NCBI GenBank assembly: GCA_023634235.1
Contig: JAMKCF010000009.1
Coordinates: forward strand, 2,852,001-2,916,000
Reading direction: 5' to 3'
Source: Pisaster brevispinus
Taxonomy: Eukaryota > Echinodermata > Asteroidea > Forcipulatida > Asteriidae
DNA length: 64,000 nucleotides
Part shown: positions 39,947 to 51,500 of the stretch, in pieces
How the letters are laid out: the number at the start of each line of letters is the position of its first letter
How positions within the stretch are numbered: position 1 is the stretch's first letter
Translations under genes and position numbers: made by a program
The notes under the pieces: generated by a model
Database searches by the model: none
What the model was told of the DNA's origin: nothing
Seen by the model: only the letters and a program-made list of their open reading frames with translations

Positions 39947-41000
39947 AGAACTTGACAGCGCACATTGTGCTCAGAACTTGACAGCGCACATTGTGCTGAT
40001 TATATTTTAGACCATGCTACTCTCTAAACACTGCAGGTCATCCATGTGATGGCACAGGTTGTGCTGATTTTAAACACCCTGCGACACTCTAAACACTGCA
40101 GGTCATCCATGTGACAGCACAGGTTGTGCTGATTTTAAACACCCTGCGACACTCTAAACACTGCAGGTCATCCATGTGAGAGCACAGGTTGTGCTGATTT
40201 ATAAACACACTGCAACACTCTAAATACTGCAGGTCATCCATGTGACAGCACAGGTTGTGCTGATTTATAAACACCCTGTGACACTCTAAACACTGCAGGT
40301 CATCCATGTGACAGCACAGGTTGTGCTGATTTATAAACACCCTGCGACACTCTAAACACTGCAGGTCATCCATGTGAGAGCACAGGTTGTGCTGATTTAT
40401 AAACACCCTGCGACATTCTAAACACTTCAGGTCATCCATGTGACAGCACAGGTTGTGCTGATTTTAAACACCCTGCGACACTTTAAACACTGCAGGTCAT
40501 CCATGTGATGGCACAGGTTGTGTTGATTAATAAACACCCTGCGACACTCTAAAAACTGCAGGTCATCCATGTGACAGCACAGGCTGTGCTGCTTAATAAA
40601 CACCCTGAGACACTGTAAACACTGCAGGTCATCCATGTGACGGCACAGGTTGTGTTGATTAATAAACACCCTGCAACACTCGAAACAATGCACGTCACCT
40701 TTGCGTCGGTGCATGTTGTGCTGATTAATAAATGCCCTGCAACACTCGAAACACTGCAGGTCACCATGTGACGGCACAGGTTGTGCTGACTATTATACGC
40801 CCTGCGACACTCTAAACAATGCACGTCACCCATGCGACGGTGCATGTTGTGCTGATTAATAAATGCCCTGCAACACTCGAAACACTGCAGGTCATCCATG
40901 TGACGGCACAGGTTGTGCTGATAAGCAAACACTTTGCTTCATTTTTATCACTATCAGGTCATCCTTGTGAGAGCACAGGTTGTGCTGATTAGTTATAACT
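39947..41000 (-). repeat. 66-bp tandem array encoding zinc-finger-like units on the minus strand
   Basis: About fifteen copies of a 65/66-bp unit (CTGCAGGTCATCCATGTGAC, AGCACAGGTTGTGCTGATT, ATAAACACCCTGCGACAC), preceded by a 28-bp duplication at 39947-40005. Read on the minus strand, 66-bp copies translate as CLECRRVFINQHNLCCH plus MDDLQ: the spacing C-x2-C-x3-F-x5-L-x2-H of a classical C2H2 finger, but with Leu where the second His belongs and no TGEKP linker. Frames stay open over 40089-40439 (116 codons). They break where single-base deletions (GATTTTAAAC for GATTTATAAAC) make 65-bp units. Most likely a decayed finger-derived satellite, not a gene. Confidence 0.8.
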
Positions 41001-42428
41001 AGTTAATAATGTTTCATTTTTCAAAATGTGTGTTTTCATTTTCAAAATAGCTGTGAACGACATTCCAGGCTGTACAAGAATTACTGAATATTTTAAGAAG
41101 GCGTATAAAATCCAATCCCAAGCTAATGTAGTTTTTATAAAATAAAGTTGTATCTTATTTTACATATTTATTCATTTATTTATTTATTAGTTTGTTTGTT
41201 TGTTTGTTTTTGTTTATTTACTTATTTTTTTTATTTGTGGGGGAAGGGGCAAAAATTGATACAAATTAGGATGGTTTTGATGGGCGAGCTTTGTTGTGTT
41301 GGGTGTGTCAAAAACACGAACGCGTATGGGGAAACAACCATACATAACATTTGGACTCAAATTTACAAGAGAATGCCAGACTCCAGGCTTCCAAGTTTTT
41401 GGGTTTTTTTTGTTTTTGTTTTGTTGTTGTTGTTGTTGTTTTTTGGGGTTTTTTTTTTTTTTTGGGGGGGGGGGGGTTTGTTTGGTTGTTGTTGGGTTTT
41501 TTTTTTTTGGGGGGGGTTGAAATCCAATGGTAAAATTTTGTTCAAACCTTGAGGGTTTGCAATGGCAATCAACCAAAAAATGTAGGCTTAACTGTGATGA
41601 AAAATGTTTACGCTTATGTTTGTGCTATTGTTTGGACATACAAAAATGTTAATGTTGGCTTAGTTAATGGTTTTAATGGTTGTTAACTGAACATAATTAT
41701 TGCTTTGCCTCAAACTTGAAATGTTAAACAAAGCAGTTCTTGTCAAGCAGTATTTTTTTCTTTTTTTCTGTGTGTGTGTGTGGGTGTGTGTGTAAGGGGA
41801 ATGCGAGTAAGATAGAAATACATTGGCTCCAATTTGAAAACTTTACACATTTTTTTACCCCTTGTAATTGATAGTTTTGGCTCGCATTGTGAAAAAAATG
41901 ATGAAGAAAATGTATGCTTTACTTTTTGTTATTGTTATATTACTTTTTTATTTATTAGTTTATGTTATTTTGTTTATGTATTATTTATTATTATCCATTT
42001 ATTCATTTATGTTTTATTTATGTATTTATTTATTGGGGTGGAGTCATTTTGTTGGCATTGTTCACCTTTCCAGCAAACAGAATATTAATATTTCACAGAG
42101 ATAAGTCCCGAAAATTAAATAGTAATTGACAAATCTTAGCCTACAAAATGCTGTTGGAAAAATGTTCAAAATATCGGGGATCGGAAAAACATTATTTTGT
42201 AACTAGGAGCACACATTTTGGAGTACGCCCTCTCTCAATCCCTGCAGGCTGGCGGCAAAAGAATCTGTGCCTCGCTTTCGATTACGTTTTTACAAAAAAT
42301 GACGTGACATGATGCGTGGTGAATGAAAAGAACGCGCGGAATTTGTTCCGGCCAGTAGCTTTTTCTGGTAGGGCCTACGTGACGGCAGTTTTTTTTAATA
42401 GTATTGAACGACTGCAACTCTGAACAGC
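41001..42428. other. spacer with T/G-rich low-complexity tract
   Basis: 41398-41518 is almost purely T and G on the plus strand (GTT repeats, then long T and G runs). (GT)n at 41771-41793. TTTATT-rich sequence near 41150-41230 and 41940-42030. The promoter of the next gene should lie just before 42429; CpG words increase from 42270. Confidence 0.45.
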
Positions 42429-42517
42429 ATGGCTGCTGTTTCTTCTGTTTTGGGTCCCGGTCTCGGTGTTCAGCAAACCCATGCAGTGAGCTCAAGCTTT
42501 CCTCAAGAAGAACACAG
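42429..42517 (+). CDS. exon 1 of the unrecognised gene
   Basis: ATG in the context CAGCATGG; encodes MAAVSSVLGPGLGVQQTHAV then SSSFPQEEH, ending ACACAG|GTAGGC in phase 2. The MAAxSS start and the strong donor support it. The upstream 150 bp are CpG-richer than their surroundings, as expected of a promoter. Confidence 0.6.
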
Positions 42518-45500
42518 GTAGGCCCCCCTATGTGTGTTATAAATTTGTATCAAATGCTGTGAAAATTTTGCAATTTTTGTGTTGCGTTTTGGAACTAATT
42601 GCCCACACCTCAATCGATAGTCGCACTCGCTCGCACCATTGAGTCGCAGTTGTGGAGTGGCAGAGATTGTATTCCCCTTTTTTAGATTCCCGAATGTTCG
42701 TGTTATTATTTAGTACCCTTAACTGCCTATTGCTATTTTTTCCTTTTTAGAAATTGTGAAACTTGCAATCCGCATGACATTTAGGCCTGGTTTAGGTTTA
42801 GTTGCGATAATCGTAACCCTCCGTCCTTCTTTTGAGACTTGTTAAATTGGCTCCAAATGTCCTCCTATTTCCGACTGAATCAACCAAATTACTAAGTACT
42901 ACGTTGTTTGCTGTAGGGCCTACTGTACATTGCAAATTGTATTCAGGCCTTATACCTCAAATACAAGCTAAGGCGTGCACCCATTTGACATTTTTAATGG
43001 CGATATTCAGTGCAAAGTTGTTGGTTTTTAAAAATATTTTTTATTTAACTTAAATTTCTTTCTTTTTTGGGGGGGGGGGGGTTGAATTCTGTCCACACAA
43101 AAGTTGAAGGTTCAGACTAGGCTACTTGTACTTGTGTGGCAAGATCATGAGTTTTGTCAATAAGTAAATTAGTCTACATGTCCCATTTTCAGTTAAAGCA
43201 ACCAAGATATACGCCCCGTATAGGCTAACTTAGTTTATTTGTGAACAGTAGGCTAAGTTAAAACCTGTAGGCTGTAGACATGATTATTGGTACAGTTTTG
43301 TGAAATTTTTGACAAAATATGAGGTTTTTAAAAATAATGTTTTTATAACTGGCACCAAGGCACGCCCAAACAAAGATGTGACAGTCAAATATGGAGATCG
43401 CCAACATTGCTAGGTAGACGGCCCAGTAGGTAGAGAGCACCAGCTTGTTAATCCGGAGTACGTCACAGGTTCATTAAATCTCACCCAGTGACTTGCTCAA
43501 TAAGTCAATCTTTGTTTAAACATTTACATTTACCCATTCAGTTTCCCGGTTGGTTGATAACTTGATATTTCAGTTTTCAAGTTGGATATCCTCTGTCCAA
43601 ATCACATTTGAATTAATTTAGGTTCGGATTAGGTTACTTTGCCAGGTCATTAGTTCGGGAATATGAATATTTAGTTTTATCTATGAATTTTAAATTACAA
43701 CCTGTACTATGCCCGATTCAGACACTTGCTAAGGCACACATCCATTTGATATTTGTACCGACATAATCACTGATTAATGATGAAATTAGTGATTTTTTTA
43801 TTTGTTTATTTTTTTAATAAGTCCGAAACCTGCTGTCCACATGACAGTTGCATTTATTTTGCTTCAGACTAGGTGGAGCCAGTAATCTGTCAGTGAATAC
43901 AAGAAGTTATTTTTGTGTTCACTATTTAATAAAGCTGCCCTCAAGTCTCATTGTCAATCAAGTCAACACTATTAATAACTCAAATTATGTGTTAAAAGTT
44001 GTAACCTATCACACTGATTTAGGCATACACATGACATTTTTATTGGTAATAAAAAGTTAAAAGTACTAAACATTTCACAAAATAATTTGTGAAATGTTTG
44101 GTTATTATTTTAAGTCAGAAACCTCCCGTCGGTTCAAATAATAGGCTACATTTACCTTAGTGTCAGGTCATTAGTTTGTCAGTGAGTACAACATAATACA
44201 TGTATAATATATTTTTTTGTGGCTTGTAAATCAGTTAAGTCTCATTTTCAATCAAATTAACTTATAGGACCCAGGCATGCATCCACTGCACATGTTTATG
44301 ACATTTGTGTTGGTACTAAAAAAAAGTAAATAAGAAAACATCATATATCAAACATTTCACAAATGTGTGAAATGTATAGGTTTTATTTTACTATTTTAAT
44401 AACAGAAACCTGCTGTCCATATGACAGCTGGATTGGTTTAGGTTCAGACTACATGTAGGTTACTTGTAGTGTCGTGTCATTGGTTTGCCATATTAGCATG
44501 GAGGCCACGGCCTCTTTTGCTTCTGGCCTTGGCGTTGGTGCCCCTTCAAATTTTTCTCATAGACTTTAAGATTTTCCAATCACAGTGCCCCATGCAAAAT
44601 AAAAATAGCCTTGCCCTCTAAAAGATGAAATTCCAGGCCAGTCATAATATTTGTGTGCTGTGACTCGTTAAAGCTGCCCTTAATTTCCAATTCCAATCAA
44701 ATCAACCTAATTAATAACTGAATTGTAAAAGTCTTTTGCATGATCTTGTCGGGTGACAAGATCATGCAGTTTTTTATGGATGCATTGTGGCCATTCCAAA
44801 TGTTTGGCATTGTTTAGGGGTTAAATATATCCATGGTGTGGATGAAGTGCCATGTAGACTGTGCAAGTCTCTCGTGTGTGATGAAACACTTTAAGGTTAT
44901 TTGTAATGAAGTGAACTCATTACAAATATAAAGACTACGAGCTTGTAGGCAGTGTCTTGGGGTGCTTGTTGTTACTAAGTTATATTTAGGTGTTCGGGCA
45001 TTCAGCCCGGAACACCTCTTATTTTTGTTTGGTTTTTTTTTTTAGGTGTTCGGGCATTCAGCCCGGAACACCTCTTATTTTTGTTCGGTTTTTTTTTCTT
45101 CTTAATACTTCTTCTTCTTCTTCTTCTTCTTCTCAGCGTCCCTTGTCCGCTAACAAAACCACCCTTTCTAAGCTCATATGAACTTGAAACTTCACATATA
45201 GTTAGATATTTATTAGGAGATAAAACCGCTTCAGTTACGTCATGATGACGTCATCAGGTGTTGAGTTACGTTAAATCAAAGTTTAATATTTGAAAAAATC
45301 ATAACTCCAAAACTACACAATGGATTTTCACAATCTATACATCATCGAATAGGCCTGGTATGACTCTAAAAACGCTACACTGAACGCGACCTCATTTGAC
45401 CTTGACTTCCGGTTCAAACCGGAAGTTGAATATTTAAAAAATTCATATCTCAAAAACTACTGATCATTTCATCACAATTTCTACATCAGATTGTAGATCT

Positions 45501-48500
45501 GTGATCCTTCCGAAACTTTTGCACAGAAATGATGCCAATATGACCTTAACTTCTGGTCCTAAATGGGTGTTACAGCCAAAGTTAGTATTAACCGCAGTTA
45601 ATTTGTGTATGGAGAAAAGCGCTGTAACTGACTGTCCGCTCCATTATTCATAAGGTTCAAAGTCCACGAAGCCTGTGCGTATAGTCCCACACAACGGAAA
45701 TGTATCATTGCATTGCTTATTCTTGTACGTTGTAACAAATGTGTCCCGCACATAAAAAAACTCAAACTCATTCAAAGTTCAGTGTGAATTTAGTTCCGCT
45801 GTGCTCGTCTGATGGCTTAATGGAAAACAAAGAATAAAAGAGGAGGTTTTACTTAGATGTCCACCTGCTTTAGGGATTTGTATGACTTTGACTAAATGAC
45901 AAAAACTTCAACTGAAAAAGAACGACATTGGTTTGTTTCTCATCAAACACCGAGACCCACGTCACGTTGATCGACGTGACCATGCCTGCCAAAGGCGCTC
46001 TAGCCCCTTTGAGTATGCCCTTCAGACACGGTGATTAAAATGGTAAGCTTTATATCAAAATCACCGTAAAAAAGAGGGGGCATTCCTTTTTTGTCTACAA
46101 TAATGTTGATATGTTTCATCCATGAACTTGCCTAGTGTTTTTTGTTTTGTTTTTTACTTTCAAAAATCATTATTTTGTCATGGTTTAATTTTCAACTATC
46201 GGATTGAATTGATGCTAATCCCCGCTCAGGTATATTATGAATATGTACTCTGTATGGAAAAAAACATAACTCGTGAACCAAAAAGTGTGCAACTTTTTTG
46301 GAGTTGATTTTAACGATGTTGTAGTCTGACAAGGGTCTGGTTAAAACAAAATAAGATTTAAGAGCGCCATCTGGCGGCAGGTTAAAACTGTTCAAAATAC
46401 AGTTTTAATAGAAGCCTTTTGCAGAGTTTTTATAATTGTTTCAACATGGGCTCCACATACTTCACAAAAATGAATATGTTGGTGACCTTGTCTTGACCTT
46501 TTAACCTGTCTAAACTGGAAGTTCTGTAAAACGCTTTAAAAAACATTATTTGATAGCTATTCATTGTTTTCACAATAACAAACAGCACAGCTCAAGATCA
46601 CTCCAGTCAGCTTTACTTGAATCCGAACACCTCAAATTTGTTATCAAACAAATTCTTATGTCTAGTTTTTTTCTTAATACTTCTTCTTCTTCTTCTTTTT
46701 CTTCTTCTTCTCAGCGTCCCTTGTCCGCTAACAAAATCACCCTTTCCAAGCTCATATGAACTTGAAACTTCACATATAGTTAGATATGTATTAGGAGATG
46801 AAACCGCTTCAGTTACGTCATGATGACGTCTTCAGGTGTTGAGTTACGTTAAATCAAACGTTAATATTTGAAAAAATCATAACTCCAAAACTACACAATG
46901 GATTTTCACAATCTATACATCATCGAATAGGCCTGGTTTGACTCTAACAACGCTACACTGAACACGACCTCATTTGACCTTGACTTCCGGTTCAAACCGG
47001 AAGTTGAATATTTAAAAAATTCATATCTCAAAAACTACTGATCATTTCATCACAATTTCTACATCAGATTGTAGATCTGTGATCCTTCCGAAACTTTTGC
47101 ACAGAAATGATGCCAATATGACCTTAACTTCTGGTCCTAAATGGGTGTTACAGCCAAAGTTAGTATTAACCGCAGTTAATTTGTGTATGGAGAAAAGCGC
47201 TGTAACTGACTGTCCGCTCCATTATTCATAAGGTTCAAAGTCCACGAAGCTTGTGCGTATAGTCCCACACAACGGAAATGTATCATTGCATTGCTTATTC
47301 TTGTACGTTGTAACAAATGTGTCCCGCACATAAAAAAACTCAAACTCATTCAAAGTTCAGTGTGAATTTAGTTCCGCTGTGCTCGTCTGATGGCTTAATG
47401 GAAAACAAAGAATAAAAGAGGAGGTTTTACTTAGATGTCCACCTGCTTTAGGGATTTGTATGACTTTGACTAAATGACAAAAACTTCAACTGAAAAAGAA
47501 CGACATTGGTTTGTTTCTCATCAAACACCGAGACCCACGTCACGTTGATCGACGTGACCATGCCTGCCAAAGGCGCTCTAGCCCCTTTGAGTATGCCCTT
47601 CAGACACGGTGATTAAAATGGTAAGCTTTATATCAAAATCACCGTAAAAAAGAGGGGGCATTCCTTTTTTGTCTACAATAATGTTGATATGTTTCATCCA
47701 TGAACTTGCCTAGTGTTTTTTGTTTTGTTTTTTACTTTCAAAAATCATTATTTTGTCATGGTTTAATTTTCAACTATCGGATTGAATTGATGCTAATCCC
47801 CGCTCAGGTATATTATGAATATGTACTCTGTATGGAAAAAAACATAACTCGTGAACCAAAAAGTGTGCAACTTTTTTGGAGTTGATTTTAACGATGTTGT
47901 AGTCTGACAAGGGTCTGGTTAAAACAAAATAAGATTTAAGAGCGCCATCTGGCGGCAGGTTAAAACTGTTCAAAATACAGTTTTAATAGAAGCCTTTTGC
48001 AGAGTTTTTATAATTGTTTCAACATGGGCTCCACATACTTCACAAAAATGAATATGTTGGTGACCTTGTCTTGACCTTTTAACCTGTCTAAACTGGAAGT
48101 TCTGTAAAACGCTTTAAAAAACATTATTTGATAGCTATTCATTGTTTTCACAATAACAAACAGCACAGCTCAAGATCACTCCAGTCAGCTTTACTTGAAT
48201 CCGAACACCTCAAATTTGTTATCAAACAAATTCTTATGTCTAGTTTTTTTCTTAATACTTCTTCTTCTTCTTCTTTTTCTTCTTCTTCTCAGCGTCCCTT
48301 GTCCGCTAACAAAATCACCCTTTCCAAGCTCATATGAACTTGAAACTTCACATATAGTTAGATATGTATTAGGAGATGAAACCGCTTCAGTTACGTCATG
48401 ATGACGTCTTCAGGTGTTGAGTTACGTTAAATCAAACGTTAATATTTGAAAAAATCATAACTCCAAAACTACACAATGGATTTTCACAATCTATACATCA

Positions 48501-51500
48501 TCGAATAGGCCTGGTTTGACTCTAACAACGCTACACTGAACACGACCTCATTTGACCTTGACTTCCGGTTCAAACCGGAAGTTGAATATTTAAAAAATTC
48601 ATATCTCAAAAACTACTGATCATTTCATCACAATTTTTACATCAGATTGTAGTTCTGTGATTCTTCCGAAACTTTTGCACAGAAATGATGCCAATATGAC
48701 CTTAACTTCTGGTCCTAAATGGGTGTTACAGCCAAAGTTAGTATTAACCGCAGTTAATTTGTGTATGGAGAAAAGCGCTGTATCTGACTGTCCGCTCCAT
48801 TATTCATAAGGTTCAAAGTCCACGAAGCCTGTGCGTGTAGTCCCACACAACGGAAATGTGTCATTGTGTTGCTTATTCTTGTACGTTGTAACAACACGTG
48901 TCCCGCACATAAAAAACTCAAACTCTTTCAAAGTTCAGTGCGAATTTAGATCCGCTGTGCTCGTCTGATGGCTTAATGGAAAACAAGGAATAAAAGAGGA
49001 GGTTTTACTGAGATGTCCACCTGCTTTAGGGATTTGTATGACTATGACTAAATGACAAAAACTTCAACTGAAAAAGAACAACATTGGTTTGTTTCTCATC
49101 AAACACCGAGACCCACGTCACGTTGATCGACGTGACCATGCCTGCCAAAGGCGCTGTAGGCCCTCTAAGTATGCCCTTCAGACACGGTGATTAAAATGGT
49201 AAGCTTTGTTTCAAAATCACCGTTAAAAAGAGGGGGCATTCCTTTTTTGTCTACAATAATGTTGATATGTTTCATCCATGAACTTGCCTAGTGTTTTTTG
49301 TTTTGTTTTTTTACTTTCAAAAATCATTATTTTGTCATGGTTTAATTTTCAACTATCTGATTGAATTGATGCTAATCCCCGCTCAGGTATATTATGAATA
49401 TGTACTCTGTATGGAAAAAAACATAACTCGTGAACCAAAAAGTGTGCAACTTTTTTGGAGTTGATTTTAACGATGTTGTAGTCTGACAAGGGTCTGGTTA
49501 AAACAAAATAAGATTTAAGAGCGCCATCTGGCGGCAGGTTAAAACAGTTCAAAATACAGTTTTAATAGAAGCCTTTTGCAGAGTTTTTATATTTGTTTCA
49601 ACATGGGCTCCACATACTTCACAAAAATGAATATGTTGGTGACCTTGTCTTGACCTTTTAACCTGTCTAATCTGGAAGTCCTGTAAAACGCTTTAAAAAC
49701 ATTATTTTATTAGCTATTCATTCTGTTTCCACAATAACAAACAGCACAGCTCACGATCACTCCAGTCAGCTTTACTTGAATCCGAACACCTCAAATTTGT
49801 TATCAAACAAATTCTTATGTCTAGTTTATAATTTAATTATGTTTGGTAAATTGTGTTGTTTTCAGTGGCATGCTGTCATTAATATATTTATTAAAGCGGT
49901 AAAATTGTTTACAAGTATCTGTTATGGGGTGGGTGATGACAACCTTCACGTGGTCCACCCTGTTCTCGACTAATGTTATCAAACCAATGTACGCAGTATT
50001 TTCTTTTTAGTGTTTATTTTGTTGCTATTGATAAGATTTGAGTTATTTATTGCAATGCAAGTCAAGTAAGTTTAAATGTTCAATTTCTGTAGCCAGGTTG
50101 TTGAACATTGTACATGTATGGCTTATAGTTTGAAATAAATACATATTATATTGTGTCGATTATGTGAACAAAAAAGAATCTTCTGTAGAAATTCCATTGA
50201 TGGTGCTCACCCTGTAGGGAATAATGATGACTGTATGCACAGGATTCTGCAGTAAGCAAAGCTATGAAATTGGGTCCATTTCTCTTAATCTGTTGTGTTT
50301 TATTTTGCAACATTTTCCATCTGATACCAATAGTAACGAGAGTATAAAGACAAACACAACTTGGTTGTCTTTGAACAGTTTACCTGTGGGTAAGGTTTTG
50401 CACAGTTTGTATGTTTTACATGAAATTCAGTAGCTATGTTGCAGATTTAGGTTAATCTGTGTTACCTGAAACAACTAATTTAACAAAGCTTACCTTCATA
50501 TAATCCATGGAAAACAACAAATTAAAATAAGCATTATAATCCTGAACAATTGCAATGGTGGACTGTAACCTATAGTAAAAAGATGTTCGTATATAAAATT
50601 ACTAACAATATATTGTTAGTAATTTTACAGGAAAACCTGTGATAAAAGAAACCAATCTGAAATACCAGAGAGATTGGATGGTGGACAGGACATAAACCTT
50701 CATTATCAAAATTCATTGTAAGGTTTGAATTCGTGCATTCTTTCAATAATCAAAAATATACATCTCTTAAAGTTCCATTACAGGATTGATCTTGCTGGGG
50801 GGATGGGGTGGAGGAGTTCATTCCCTCCTGCAGAAGATCGGTGTGGATATTGAGCCCTCTGACAGATTCAAGTGTGCCGCTCACCAAACAGTTGAGCACC
50901 TCATCAACTCCTGCCCAGTTCTCCCGTAAACATCAAAGCCTTGTGGACCTTAATGATGACATCATTGAATGGCTGGAGAATACCAACCTACCAAAGAATC
51001 TGACTTTAGTCCAATGATGGTTTCCATACAAACAATGGCAATGACAGGATTGTTAGTCACTGATAAAATCCTCCAGAGAAATATTCTCATCATTCCAAAG
51101 TTGAGAAAATGGCATTTGAAAACCTCCCAAATAATTTGTTTAATGTATAAACAAGCACTAAATCTGCTGTAAAATGTAAGCTCTTATTTGTTTTATTAAC
51201 ATTGTAACTGGCCAGTTTAATAACAGGTTGTATAGTGTTTAATGAAGAGGATCAGAGTAAGGGTGCTATGTTAGTTTAATTAATGTCCATTTGAAAAGTC
51301 AGAGTTTTTTCTCTTTCAGATATTGCCCAGTGTATCCACCACCTCTTGTTTGGGCAAGGTAAATTAGATCAACCATCCACACACTTGAGATGTTCTACTG
51401 GGATGGAAATGGTCACCAGGGGAAATGGACAGGGATCTTGACATGCAAGTACTGTTGCTCTGACTTTGCTAACTTAGTAGGCATGCTGTTGGTCTTGGTT

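Larger units (their letters stand above)
42518..50833 (+). other. 8.3-kb intron 1 of the unrecognised gene
   Basis: Filled by a diverged ~300-bp repeat (42830-44770), a tRNA-like sequence (43405-43485) and the three-unit 1.58-kb array (44988-49827). 49.83-50.78 kb is AT-rich intron, with a 17-bp inverted repeat near 50595-50630 (AATTACTAACAATATATTGT core) and nothing else that I can name. Confidence 0.5.

Noticed and set aside
39947..41000. Functional minus-strand zinc-finger gene
   Set aside because: Frame breaks at 65-bp units, missing second His and linkers, and no promoter or splice context; treated as a satellite of interest instead.
46122..46307. 61-codon frame repeated in the 1.58-kb units as a transposon protein
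   Set aside because: Too short and composition-free; a single base change removes it in unit 3, so it is not conserved.
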